From positions 133,116,223 to 133,180,222 of the forward strand of contig CM045761.1 of the NCBI GenBank assembly GCA_025200525.1: DNA of 64,000 bases. The letters are read 5' to 3'. This stretch comes from Camellia lanceoleosa. Its lineage: Eukaryota > Streptophyta > Magnoliopsida > Ericales > Theaceae. Under the pieces are notes generated by a model that did no database searches, was not told where the DNA came from, and saw only the letters and a program-made list of their open reading frames with translations. Of the stretch, positions 35,996-47,550 are shown piece after piece. Each line of letters opens with the position of its first letter. Position 1 is the first letter of the stretch. The position numbers and the translations under genes were made by a program.

Positions 35996-38900
35996 ATGAA
36001 AGGCTCAAAATTGTTTGTTTTAATAATTCTTTCTGCAACTTTTCAGTACTGCTCTTCAGATGTTATTACTACTACTAGTACTCCACCTCTGCACAACAAG
36101 AAGACTCCAGCAATATCTCCCAACCCTTTTGGCTCCTCTACACTCTTCCCTGTTAAAGGAAGTATTCAGGAGGGGTATGTTCTCTCTCTCTCTCTCTCAC
36201 ATACGCACCCCCACACACACACACTATGTGAAAATGTAGTTTCATTACTGCAGGTGGAGAAATAATATTATATATATTAATTAATGTACTAATTAATATA
36301 TTAAGAGATGATATGATATAATTTTAAAAATTTTAAGTATTTTTAATTTATATAATAGATGGGATCAATAATAATGATATAACACTAACAAAAATGTTTG
36401 GAGGTCCGAAATTCCGTTGGCTCAAATTGGCTCGAAACCCAAAACGACGTCGTTTTGGGTTTCATTTTTTTTCTCTTTTCTTTCTTTTTCTTTCCCCTCT
36501 GTTTTCTCTCTATGAAACAGACAGCAGAAGGAGATAGCGGAAGGAGAGGAGGAAGAAAAGAGAAGAAGAGAAGGAGAAGACAGGAGAGGGTCGCGACGCC
36601 GGTGGGTGGAGGGTGGGAAGAGAAGGAGAGAGAGGGAACAAAGACAGGGAGAGAATCGGAATCACTGTCACAAACCACCGGTGCCACCATCACCGTCGGT
36701 CGCAAACCCCTCGAGCCACCGGTGCCGCCTGTGTGTATACACAGATCTGTGTATCTCTCTCTCTTCTCTCTCTCTCTGTGTTCACAGATCTATGTGTGTA
36801 TACAGATCAAACTTAGTTTGAAACAAGGGTGTTATTTTCCGACTTATCTTTTGGCATGCAGATCAAAAGAAAATAAAAAGAAATGGAGTGAGTTTGATGC
36901 CATAAAATAAAAAGAAAATAATGAAATGGAGTGAGTTTAAACTGTATACAGATCAAATGGAGTGAGAAGAGATGTCAAACTTAACTTATCTTTTGGCATT
37001 GTTTCAAACTCACTCCATTTCATTATTTTCTTTTTATTTTATTTTTAAAAAAAATTTGAATCTCAACAGTCTTCTCTATTTGGCTTAAACTTTGACCTTG
37101 GGAAGATTAAAATTTTACATAGTGATCTGACATATGGAAGATAAATGAGTTTTCTTCAAATGTTCAATCTCTCTTTCTTTAAAAGAATTTTCAGAGAGAC
37201 CAAACTGCAAAAAAATTCATAGTATATGTATGTCACAGATTTACATGGAAAAGTTAATGAAGAGTCAATTTTTGTGTACAACTAGTGTAATGGTTTAGGT
37301 TTGCCTTGTTTTTTGTTTTTGTTTTTTTTTTTTTTTTTTTTTTATTTATTTTTTTTTAAGATTTGTCTTGTTTGTTTGTGTTCCCAAGCTCTTGTTTGTT
37401 TATGAATCTTTTTGTGCTCAAAGTAAAAGTTGAGAGAAAGAGAGGAGTAATGGATTCACAGACTCTGAAAATGGGGTGGAAAAAGGAAATAAGAAAAGGA
37501 AAGGGAGAAGACTTTGTGGAGGAGGCAGAGTGCTGTCTTTATGGGGAAACAAGATAAAGAATCTTTTTTTCTTCTTCTTCTTTTTGCCTCTTCTTTCTCC
37601 TCTGTTCGTCTCTGTTTCTTTTCTTCTTCTTTCTTCATCTTCTTCCTCCTCTGTTTTTCTCTCCTCTGAGTTATGGAAAAAAAATAAAAGGTGTCAAAAC
37701 AACATCGTTTTGGCACTCGAGCCATTTGAGCCAGAGGACATTCGGGCTACATAGCAGAACTCTAACACTAATTAGTACACTAATATGTACATTAATTAAT
37801 GCATATAACACCACTGCCAGTGGAGCGCATTATTTCTCTTTCCAGTAGTAGCCCAATATTTTTGAGGGTTTAAACATCAAAATGAACCCTTATTATCTGA
37901 CTAAATTTTTAAAAGTTGATGTCGTCTTTCTCATTCAACCAAGAGGCATAATTTTGAGAAAGTTGGGTGATAATAGAAAGATCACCATACTAGTCCAGAT
38001 TTATTATTATTATTAATTTTCAAGTGAGGTTGTTGGACTATCAAATTTATTTCGTGGTCCGTAGAAAATTTAAATTTTAAATAATTTTTCACATGTTTTT
38101 TTTTTTGCGTGGCTTGATTGGTAATCATCATCCAACTTCATTTTTTTTATTATTATTTTTATTTTGGGTAAATTATATTAATTTTCATTAGATTTATAAT
38201 AATTGCACAAATTATAAATTTTTGAAATGACAGAAACGTCCGTAAGAGAGCTAACCAAAACTAGTATTTTATATTTTTAACTCCGTATTTTTTAAATTTT
38301 TTTAAGAAAAATTACCACACAAAAAAAAAAAAAAGAAAAAAAAAAAGAGTTGGACTCTTGTAACAAAATAAGTAAACTAGTATTTTATATTTTTAACTCC
38401 GTATTTTTTAAATTTTTTTAAGAAAAATTACCACACAAAAAAAAAAAAAAAAGAAAAAGAGTTGGACTCTTGTAACAAAATAAGTCTAGAATTTTTAATT
38501 TTATTAATTTAAATTTTGAACTTTTGATTTATTTTTAATTTGAGTTATTTGTCAATTTTTATTAAGTAAAATGAACGAAAAAAATATTTTAGTCATTAAA
38601 TTCAATGAAATTGAATCTTTTAGAAATTTTATGTATATCTATATTGAGTTTAATGAGTAAAATACTATTTTTTTATTAGTTTTAATTAACGAAAATATAC
38701 AAATAGTTTAGATTAAAAATAAATTAAAAAATTAAGATTTAAATTAGAATAATTTTTACATATTAATAATCTTATTAAAAATAGAAATGCTTACATGTGA
38801 TTGTCGTGAAAAAAATAATAATATATTTGGATGTTTTGAATAGGATTGTTATTAAGATTTTAAGAAGATATAATATTATTTTTTAAATTAATAAAATTAA

Positions 38901-41261
38901 AATTTTATTTTATTATAAGAATGAGGTTTTTTTTCTATTCCAAAACTCCTTCTTTCAACAATCATTCGATGGACCTACTGCGAAGGAGAGGGTTGATGGC
39001 GGCGGCGCTAGTTCTTTCCGTCACGTCGTCAACGGTTCGCATCGTCCTCTACTGCGATTTTCTATGGCTCCGTTTTTTTAAAACGAAACGGATAGTTTTT
39101 TTTTTTTTTTTTTTGGTTGGTAAAAACGGAAGATAGAAAATAAAATGAAAGAAAAATAAATAAATAAATATTTATTTTTTTATGCATTTGAATAGATGAA
39201 AAATTTTCTAAAAAAATGAAAAAATAAAATAAAATAAAATAAAATATTTCAAGATTTATAGGAAAATAAATAAAAAAAAAATTTCATATATTTTGCAAGA
39301 AATTATTAACTTATCAATCTAATTTGAGTTGTATAGAAAATTTTCATTACTTTCTAAAATTTTTTATCTAAATAAACATATAAAAATTTATTTATTTTCG
39401 TTTGTTTCACTTTTTTTCGAACATATTTGCTTGGCCTCTTAGGTGGTGGGATTAAATTAATAACCTCGTGGGTCTTATCAAACCCATATTTGTTTGTGCC
39501 ACATGCTAAGAGACTATCAATCCTACTTAGGGAGATAAGATTAGGAAGGAGTGAGATTGCTAATCCAATCCCCTTGAATGGAAGTAGAATGTCTATTTTG
39601 CGTAATAAAATGTAATCCAATAAAATCTATTTTTTCCGTAATAAATTTTTTTACGTAATTTTAAAATTTTAATCCCAAACAACTAATAACACTACATTAT
39701 TCCTCACTTTATCTTACATCTCTAATTTAATACTAACACATTATTAATTTTCTCACTTAATTTTATTATATTCATAATCTCATTTAACATAATCACCAAA
39801 GAACCAGACGACAAACAAAACGGAGCTCAGATACCGATCTAACCAAATTGAGGCTATGTGATTTTAGGGCGATGTAGTTTAACGGCAAACAAAACGGAGC
39901 CGGTATTACCTATCTAACCCTCTTCCTCTGACGATGAAAGGCTTCAATGTAGTTTAACGCGCACACAGTGTTCGACGAAATGCCCCAATCTCATTTCTCT
40001 ATGATATTTGTTTATTTTTGGGTCATAAGTTGCACTAGGCATGCATGGTGTTCTAGAGGGGCGGTGGTAATGGGGTGGGGCTTGTGGCGGTGGTGATGGG
40101 TCTTGTTGCAGGTTGAGAGTGGCGTGAGTGGCAATAGCGTGCTTGCGATCTTCGATAGCTCGTAGAGGTGTGGCTTGGCTTGTATGTGATTTTGTCCCAA
40201 CAGTTCAAGAACCCATGGTCAACCATCGCAATATAAGGGCAAGTGTTGTCACCAATACAATCTAATGGCAAACTATTTGGGTGCATGTTGTCCATATGTT
40301 TGTGTGATGTAGTTCGACTTTGTTTTGGTTTTCCTGCCCTAGGGCATCTTCAATCCTTCACCAAATCGTTCATTAAATTTAGATTTGATGAAAATTTTGG
40401 TCACAATGAGGTCCAATTCTTTCATCAAACTTGTATCAAATCAAGGGAATAGCAAAATTTTCATCAAATCAAGGATGAACCAAATCTTTTATCGATTTCC
40501 AAAGAACCTTTTTTCTACCTAAATTTGATGAAATTGTTAAAAGATAAAGAATTGGAGTTGAGTTTTTTTTTCAACAAAATTGATGAAAAGTGAAATTTGG
40601 GATGAGAAAGTAATTTTTTTGAAAGATTTTGATCAAAATTTGATAAAATGATTGGAGAAACTCATAACAAATCAATTTTTACTCAAATTTGGAATCAAAT
40701 AGGAGATGGTCAACAGTCAACTAACTCAAGGGTGAAATTGAAATCCAAAAGTGAACCTAGAGAGATGTTCTATAATGTTGGCTTTTATTTTGCTTTTGCT
40801 TTTATCTTGAAATTGTTGATCTATTGTTGACACTGCTCTTGATAATAAAAGGGGAAATTACTTGCAGGTGGTATTTGCAAAAAATTATTACATGTGTGTG
40901 GAAAAGTTTATAATATTTTCATAATTTTAATTATTAATATTGATAAAGCTTATCATTAATTTGTAATTATTTTTCAATAAAATCCCTCGAATGAAGTAAA
41001 AATAAAATTTCTTCTTCTGCCAGTTAATCGATATTCAAGGTTCCGTCTTCTTTCATTATATATGCAGGTACTATTATACAAATCTGAAAATAGACAAGTC
41101 CTACTCTGTTGATATTGATACTGGCAGTGAACTCACTTGGGTTATATGTGATGCATATCCACCACCACCTCTAAAATCTCAAGAGGTAAATTTTCACATT
41201 CCAAACAAGTTCTAAAATTAATTTCCACACATATACAAATATGCTGTCTCTTATATTTGTG

Positions 41262-41302
<41 letters not shown>

Positions 41303-44300
41303 GGCCAATCTCACCATGATCCATACAAGCTGTCCAGGGAAGTTATATCATCTGACGACCCTCTCTGTAATTATGTTAAACATCCTGAAGATGACCCTCG
41401 TAGATTATTACCGAATGATAATCCATGTCTCTACCAGATTGAATATAGCGATGGTAGTTCTTCTACTGGCACCCTCGTCAGAGACTACTTCCATATCCTC
41501 TTCACCAATGGCTCTATCCTTAGATCCTCCCTTGTCTTTGGGTGGGTTACTTTTCCTATAATGATATTTGGTTCAAAAGTTGGACTGAACACGATAAATA
41601 GATGTGTCGTGTTGTAATTGGTTGGACTGGTCTAAGCGGCCCATAGCACCAACCAATCAGTCCAATTTTTGGATCAAATAGTATTAGCACCGCTCTAGTA
41701 AAAAGTTGTGCTATACTGTGGACATTGAATTGAAATCAATTCTGATATTAGGAAAAAAAAAAAAAAAAAGAACTTGAGGACAATTTCCTGAAATGTGTTT
41801 GCCCCCTAGGTGGTTTGGATGATACCATTTTCTTCAAATTGTAGTTTTTGTTCTCAAAAGGCATGGGAGAGATTGAGTTTGACTTTGTAGTATTAGTTTT
41901 GTTTGGAAATTTTGTGAAATTTTATTATACCTCTTGAAAAGTAGTAGTTGAGTTTTTGAATTGCAAATAATCACAAGAGCATGTTTCTTGATCCTCCTCT
42001 CAGGTGTGGAACATGTCACCCTCCAGAATCTGATCCAAATAAAGAGCTTTTCGGAGATGGAGTCCTTGGCCTTGCCAATGGTAAATTGAGCATTGTGTGG
42101 CAGCTACGTGAAAAGGGTCTGATGCCAAACAAAATTGGCCATTGTTTCAACTCCAAAAAAGATCAACAAGGATACCTTTTCTTTGGAGACTATCTTGACC
42201 CTTCTTCTTCTTCAAGTATTGAGTGGACACCAATGGTTACCCTATCAAAGTATAGTCCGAAATTTTATTTTACTTTATTTTATTTTTTTTCAATCTTATA
42301 TTATCACATGGGCATAACTATTCCTCTCATGAGTCATTTCTTGTTGCTCGCGGACTCTTTGTTCTGATTTTATTTCAGGGATAACAACCACTACTCGCCA
42401 GGGAGTGCAGATCTCCTTTTTGATAACAAGCCTACTTCAGAAGAACCTTGACATAGTTTTCGACAGTGGGGCTACCTATGTCGCCTTAACTAGCCAAGCT
42501 TACCAAGCTGCTCTTGAAATTGTGAGATTTTTACAAAGAATATTATTATGTCTTCATTTCATACCCTAGTAGTCTATTTGAACCCAAAAAAGTGTTGCGT
42601 GAACAAAAAATCAATGTGTTGTCCAAATTCATGCTGCACGTTGATTTTTCTATGCATTTGCCTATATTTTTTTGCTTTTGATGTACAAGTAGCGTTGTTC
42701 TGCGAACACAAAAGGTAACTAGTGTTTAATGTTTTCAGGTACAAAGGAATCTAGACAGAACACCCCTGGTGCTGGTTGTGGATGCTTTTCTTGAAAAATG
42801 TTGGGGATGGGGAAAGCGGATCAAATCTATTAATGAAGTCAAGAAATACTTCAAGAGCATGGCACTGAACTTCACAAATGCCAGGAATTTTGTGCAATTC
42901 CAATTGCCACCTCAATCTTACCTTATCATCTCAGTGAGCAGCTCTTCCAACCTTGACTTCTTTGTCTTGCAATTTGTGTTAGGAAAAAATTACCGTGCGC
43001 ACCAAAATTATCGACATCACACAACATATCGACACATGCCGTAGTTGCGAACAAAATTTCGCAATTACAGATGCTAATAAAATGTGATGTCAGTAATTTC
43101 AGTATACTTTTTTTTTTTCTTCTTCTTCTTGTGCTTGTAGTATTGCTGATTTGTTAAAATGATAAAGCAAATTTTGTAATGAATAATGATATACGCTCAT
43201 AGCTGTTGGTTTTCAGCCTTCAGGGAATGTCTGCTTTGGGATTTCATATGACTCCGAGTCAGCTGGTCTGAACATAATTGCGGGTAAGAATTGCTAAAAT
43301 TTAAAGGGCAAATTACAAACACCCCCCTCGAGGTTTGATAAAAATACAGATTCCCCCATGAGGTTTGAGAAATTACAAATTGCCCCCTGAGAGTCAAATT
43401 TTCATAACAAATTAGGGAAAATTAGGGGGGAATCTGTATGAAAATAAAAACCTCAGGGGGCAATTTGTTATGGAAATATAAACCTCAGGGGGTGGGATGT
43501 AATTTCTCAAACCTCAGGGGGGAATCTGTTTTTTCACCAAATCTCGAGGGGGTGTTTGTAATTTACCCAAATTTAAAATATATATGTATATATATATATG
43601 TGTGTGTGTGATGAAAGTCCTTCATAAAATCCACCCTGTTTGGTGTATATTTTTTGGAAAACACAACTTATTTGGTTATTTATTTATTTTTTTTAAACTC
43701 ATTGTTTAGGAAGTACTAAAAACTTGTTTACATATTGTTTTAAATTTATTTTTGTACAAAAATGATAAGGGAAAATTACAAATAAAATCACATAGTTTGA
43801 CCCTTATAACAAAATAAACTCTAAGATTTTGATTTTATTAATTTAAATCCTGAACTTTTGATTTGTTTTCAATCTGAATCATTTGCCTATTTTCATTAAG
43901 TTTTAATCGATGAAAAAAATAGATATTTTAGTCATTAAACTAATAAAAATAGGTATTTTAGATATTTTATACGTACATTGAATATAATGATTAATATTAT
44001 TTTTTTTGTCAATTTTAATTAACGAAAATATACAAATCGTTTAAATTGAAAATAAATCAAAAGATTAGAGTTTCAATTGACAAAATTAAAAACTCAATGT
44101 TTATTTTTTTTCAATCTTATATTAATAAATTATTTTTGTTTCCAATAATTTATTTATGGGGAAATTACAAAAACAAACTTCATGGTTTGAGCCTTATATC
44201 AAAATGAACCTTCAATTTTTAATTTCGTCAATTTAAACCTTGATATTTTGATTTATTTTCAATTTAAATCATTTGTCTATTTTCATTAAGTAAAATTGAT

Positions 44301-45134
44301 GAAAAATGGTATTTTGGACATTATATTCAATGTAGGTGTATGGAAAATATCCATTTCCTTTGAATTTAATGATTAAAATATAATTTCTCCATCAATTGTA
44401 TTTTAACAAAAATAGACAAATAGTTTAAATTGAAAACAAATCAAAAAATTATGATTTAAATCATCAAAATTAAAAACTTAAAATTTATTTTGTTATAAGA
44501 CCCAAATCTTATTTTTTATTTATATATTTATTTATTTATTTGTAATTTTCCCTTTATTTTATTTACTGTTTCTAGAAACAAGAATTGATACCAAACATAA
44601 AATAATTCCTTTTTCTTTTATACTACTAATGATTTGACATATTAAAACTCAAATACGAGATAAATATGTAGAACACCATTTGTGTTACATTTGTGTCACA
44701 TTTTATGAAAATCTTCTCTGCCCATGGCACAGCTGTATAACACTTTCCATTCACAGACATTGCATTTCAAGATAAATTGGTGGTTTACGACAATGAGAGA
44801 AAGCTGATTGGATGGGCTTCTTCAAAATGCATTTATCCCCCCAGGTATTGACCTGTTTTCTTCTATGTTTGGTTTAATGTTAGAATAGAATGGAACTGTT
44901 GTTTTTTAACCTCCTTATAGAATAGTGAATGATATATCTACAAACAATGAATTTTTTTTTATTTTTTTTTTACTGAACCAAACGTGATAATAGATATTAT
45001 GATAAAATAATTATTATGTTTCACCTTTGTTAACACTTAATTACCTAAACTAATGTTTGTTCATGCTTGCTAACAGGGTTGAAGTTGATCGTGATCAAGA
45101 AAGCAATGGTTTGTCTTCCCTTGAAGATGCTTAA
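35996..45134 (+). CDS. Nucellin/Asp1-like aspartic protease (family A1), frameshifted in exon 5
   Basis: Secreted or vacuolar pepsin-type protease. Exons: 35996-36174, 41068-41185, 41303-41541, 42004-42249, 42379-42521, 42739-42933, 43217-43283, 44757-44844, 45077-45134, all with GT-AG borders and, apart from exon 5, matching phases; about 444 codons, usual for the family. An N-terminal signal peptide (MKGSKLFVLIILSATFQYCSS) is followed by the first catalytic motif VDIDTGSELTW, a flap-like IEYSDGSSSTGTLVRDYF, the second motif VFDSGATYV and a C-terminal FQDKLVVYDNERKLIGWAS. A net +1 shift (one base gained or two lost) near 42443 gives a stop at 42449-42451, just before the second catalytic motif, so as read the protein lacks its C-terminal half. 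It is a young pseudogene or a sequencing error. The TTG at 35969 upstream is not a credible start. Confidence 0.85.
36403..37755. mobile_element. Inverted-repeat element with AAAACGACGTCGTTTT palindrome, copy 2 (in protease intron 1)
   Basis: The left end reads GTTGGCTCAAATTGGCTCGA then CCCAAAACGACGTCGTTTTG. The right end, as reverse complement, reads TCTGGCTCAAATGGCTCGAG then GCCAAAACGATGTTGTTTTG. So the terminal repeats are about 55 bases and hold a palindrome, as in the element at 31639. The core is rich in GA, then CT, with GTGTATACACAGATCTGTGT-like palindromic sequence near 36732. There is no convincing coding sequence. Confidence 0.65.
36904..37040. repeat. Perfect 35-bp inverted repeat with a 67-base loop
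   Basis: Arm 36904-36938 (AAAATAAAAAGAAAATAATG onward, ending GGAGTGAGTTT) is exactly complementary to 37006-37040. A second, offset partial copy (AAATAAAAAGAAATGGAGTG) lies just upstream at about 36873. It sits inside the element at 36403-37755 and in the transcribed strand of protease intron 1. Confidence 0.9.
37756..38260 (+). other. Intronic AT-rich sequence
   Basis: Part of protease intron 1. Nothing specific recognised. Confidence 0.4.
38261..38492. repeat. 116-bp tandem duplication
   Basis: Two nearly identical units begin CTAGTATTTTATATTTTTAA at 38261 and 38377. They differ mainly in the length of an internal A run. The following sequence to about 38760 resembles the MITE family at 43767 and 44158. 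Confidence 0.85.
38921..39136 (+). other. GC-rich ORF island in protease intron 1, unidentified
   Basis: Within very AT-rich DNA, about 130 bases (38965-39065) are GC-rich and open, reading MDLLRRRGLMAAALVLSVTS and a few more codons. It looks like a start of a signal-anchored protein, but soon runs into T-rich sequence. It could be a captured exon fragment. No family recognised. Confidence 0.25.
39137..40335 (+). other. Protease intron 1, mixed noncoding sequence
   Basis: AT-rich to about 39800, then moderately GC-rich to 40335. A minus-strand frame near 40160-40295 (SLPLDCIGDNTCPYIAMVDH) looks protein-like but was not identified and has no supporting splice sites. Confidence 0.35.
40340..40660. 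mobile_element. Degenerate GGGCATCTTCAATC-type MITE in protease intron 1
   Basis: Starts GGGCATCTTCAATCCTTCACC and ends near GATTGGAGAAACTCATA, an eroded inverted repeat like the pair at 49676-50648. The interior is rich in ATTTGATGAAA and its inverse. Ends approximate. Confidence 0.4.
41264..41300. repeat. (GT)n microsatellite just before exon 3 of the protease
   Basis: About 18 GT dinucleotides end one base before the CAG acceptor at 41300-41302, taking the place of the usual pyrimidine tract. Confidence 0.9.
43306..43568. mobile_element. Mutator-like MITE with perfect 9-bp target duplication, in protease intron 7
   Basis: Inverted-repeat element that starts GGGCAAATTACAAACACCCC and ends with its near inverse. 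AAATTTAAA lies directly on both sides (43297-43305 and 43569-43577). Nine-base duplications are typical of Mutator-like elements. G/C-rich CCTCAGGGGG blocks repeat inside. It starts 23 bases after the exon 7 donor. Confidence 0.88.
43767..44115. mobile_element. MULE-type MITE, truncated, in protease intron 7
   Basis: Begins AAGGGAAAATTACAAATAAA and runs through TTTGACCCTTATAACAAAAT, like the right-hand inverse of the next element. The right end is missing the terminal TTTCCC. The interior has partially paired arms around TTTTCATTAAGTTTTAATCG. Confidence 0.5.
44158..44552. mobile_element. MULE-type MITE in protease intron 7
   Basis: Starts GGGGAAATTACAAAAACAAA and ends TTGTAATTTTCCC. The arms pair over more than 100 bases (GTTTGAGCCTTATATCAAAA against its inverse). 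The flanks TTTATTTAT and TTTATTTTA are similar but not identical, so a 9-base duplication is possible, with decay. Confidence 0.6.
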
Positions 45135-45480
45135 GGCCGTTATGAAGTTAATAAAAAGGCATATATATAGTAGAAGGTGAGGAGTCAAGTTCCAAGATTA
45201 GATTTGTTCTTAGGTTGGGTTTTGCTGATTTAATGTATGGATTACAAGGTGTAGTTTGGGGGTAGTTTTTCTTGGCTTTTGTTTGTGGGTGTTTGCTTTT
45301 GTTGGTAGCTTGCCAAGTGTGATGTTGCTTTTGTCTGTCTGTGTGTTGGGGGTGAGGGGTGTTTTTGGAAGAAACTTGGAATTTGCTTTGTGTATGTGCC
45401 AAATATGCTTCGTAGCGATGAAGTTTTTTTCCTGAATCCTCCTTATCTCAATGTATTTCATCATTTCAAGTTAATAAAGT
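45135..45480 (+). other. 3' UTR of the aspartic protease gene
   Basis: Non-repetitive, T/G-rich sequence following the TAA at 45132-45134 and ending at a polyadenylation signal. Confidence 0.5.
45473..45478 (+). terminator. Polyadenylation signal AATAAA
   Basis: AATAAA in GTTAATAAAGTTTTT, about 340 bases after the protease stop codon. Confidence 0.5.
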
Positions 45481-45489
45481 TTTTATTTG

Positions 45490-46560
45490 TCGATGAATAT
45501 ATCTATATCTAAATTATATATAAAGTGAATATACTTTATGATGTTTTCAAACCTTGGCTTCTTATGCTATATAATATTCATGTTTCTATTTTTTTATTTA
45601 AAAAAAGAAAAAAGAAAAAATTAATTAATTAATTAATTAGATGGGGGAGTGGGAATCAAACCTTAGAAAATTGAGTTGAATGAAGAAATTTTTACCACTT
45701 GAGCGGCACACATTATATATTAAGTATTTTGTTTTATCTGTACTTATTTAAATTGCACACATATCACGTGTGTCACCTGCTAGTATTAGAAGATGTGCAC
45801 ATTTAAATAAGTGTGTTTGAAATTTATAATTTCAAATTGACAGTTACAATTTACAAATGATTATGTGTTTGAATTCAACGGTTACAAAGGAAATGTAATT
45901 TAGAAATAAATTAAGTATCAACAAAATGGTTCATACCAAGAATCACGCTTTATATATATATATATATATTAACAGTTGATACATATGTAATGTGTGTGTA
46001 AATGTATGTGATTGAGAAATAGAGAAAATAAATAGTTGAAAATTTGAAAATCTGAATAATTTTTTCACAGTGATAGTTTTTCAAAAATGTCATGGATATT
46101 TTCGGAATAGAAAATCCCTACTTTGTTTAGATCACAATTTTAGCAGAGATTTTGAAAAGAAAAGCACTAGTGATTGAAAAAATAAATAAAATATAAATTA
46201 CTCTATTGAAATACAAGTGGTTGTTTGGTTTAGAATGTTTACAGTATGTCAAGAAAATGAAGTGTATGACATGTAGTTCAATGTGATGCGGTATGAATTA
46301 TATTTAGAATAAATTTAATTTACACATTTAATTCTCTAAATACTTTTCTCTACACTTTTTTTTTTTTTCTCCTTTTTTAAAAAGTATGTAGAACATTGCG
46401 GGTAGTATAATGAATCCTTCGATTGCAACAACAAATTGATCTGAAGATGATCATGAATGGGGTTGTTACAACAATAAAAATATATTGAGAAAAATTGGTA
46501 AAACGTTCACTTTTTGAAAGAATCTGAAGTATAAATTAAATTTTTTAGTATTTTTTATAA
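45490..46560. other. AT-rich intergenic sequence
   Basis: Contains an (ATTA)n stretch near 45620-45640 and a (TA)n near 45955. No gene recognised. Confidence 0.4.
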
Positions 46561-46564
46561 AGTC

Positions 46565-46814
46565 GTGCAAATTGCAAGAATATCGCTAATAAAGTTATGC
46601 CGACCAATAATTTTTTTTGTTGTCTATTGTGGCACTTTGGAGACTAATTTTTTTTTAATAGGTAAAAATTGATGTATCATGACTAAAAAATATTTAGTAG
46701 CCTAAATCCTGAACTAAAGCCACCCAGTCATTTTTTAGTTGCCTATGACATTTTTGACTATTAAATTATTTTAGTCGTCAAATATAATAATCAAAAGTTT
46801 AACCTATTGTAGTG
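46565..46814. mobile_element. CACTA 3' end remnant
   Basis: Sequence with TTTAGTAGCC, TTTTAGTTGCC and TTTTAGTCGTC motifs ends in AACCTATTGTAGTG. This is the reverse of a CACTACAATAGG terminus and is a diverged member of the same family as 22646. No 5' end or coding part was found. Confidence 0.6.
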
Positions 46815-46911
46815 TACACCCTTGGATTGGAGCACTAGATGAAGTTAGGAGTGGAGTAAGGGTGGGTAGACCCTTTTGAGTTTTTTAAAATTTTACTATT
46901 ATTCTTTTACG

Positions 46912-47066
46912 ATGTGTTTGGTTGAGGGATTTAGGGAGAGATTTAGAAAGAGAAAGGAAAAAGGTGTGTGAAACTATATAAAATATAGGTATATTTTATT
47001 CACATTCTACATTTCTTTTCTATTTCCCTTTTCCGAATCCCTACTCAAATTTGCTAACCAAACACA
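46912..47066. mobile_element. Short MITE with TGTGTTTGGTT ends
   Basis: Starts TGTGTTTGGTTGAGGGATTT and ends CTAACCAAACACAAC, an inverted pair. The interior is palindromic (AGAAAGGAAAAAGG against CTATTTCCCTTTTCC). The target duplication is unclear. Confidence 0.55.
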
Positions 47067-47233
47067 ACATTAGTTTATAGTTATTTCAATAAGAATTAAT
47101 TAGATTGAAACTCTCTCAATTTTTAGCATTATTAGTTGTAGAATTTTAAAAAATATATATTAATTTTGTTGAATAGAATGCCTATCTAAATCTAATTTAA
47201 CTAACAAAAATTATAATCAAACAATGAAATTTA

Positions 47234-47396
47234 GGGCTAGTTTGGCATGTACTAAATAAGTCAAAAAATCACTATCTTATTTAAGTCACATCATCTTATT
47301 TAAATCACATCACCTCTCTAACACATCACATCAAACCAATCCAAACCCACTAATAAGTCAAAAAATATATTTTTTTAGGACATCCCAAACCAACCC
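47234..47396. mobile_element. Tourist-like MITE
   Basis: Starts GGGCTAGTTTGGCATGT and ends ACATCCCAAACCAACCC. Flanked by TTA on the left and TCA on the right, so a TTA duplication with one change is possible. AAGTCACATCATCTTATTTA is repeated inside. Confidence 0.6.
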
Positions 47397-47550
47397 TCAT
47401 GAATTAATAATCTTAATTTTCTGCTACAATTTATCCAATCAAATGATGAAACTTTTCCAAATGAGATAATAGTCAAAGTGGCAAAATAGTCTGGTTCTGC
47501 ATTAATTTACTAAATAACATTGTCTTGCACATTTCATACTAGAGATTTAA

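Noticed and set aside
36385..36910. ORFs up to 170 codons on both strands
   Set aside because: Purine/pyrimidine-rich core of a repeat element; no domain or splice logic.
40053..40295. Minus-strand frame with SLPLDCIGDNTCPYIAMVDH
   Set aside because: Looks protein-like but no family recognised and no supporting exon structure; not called as a gene.
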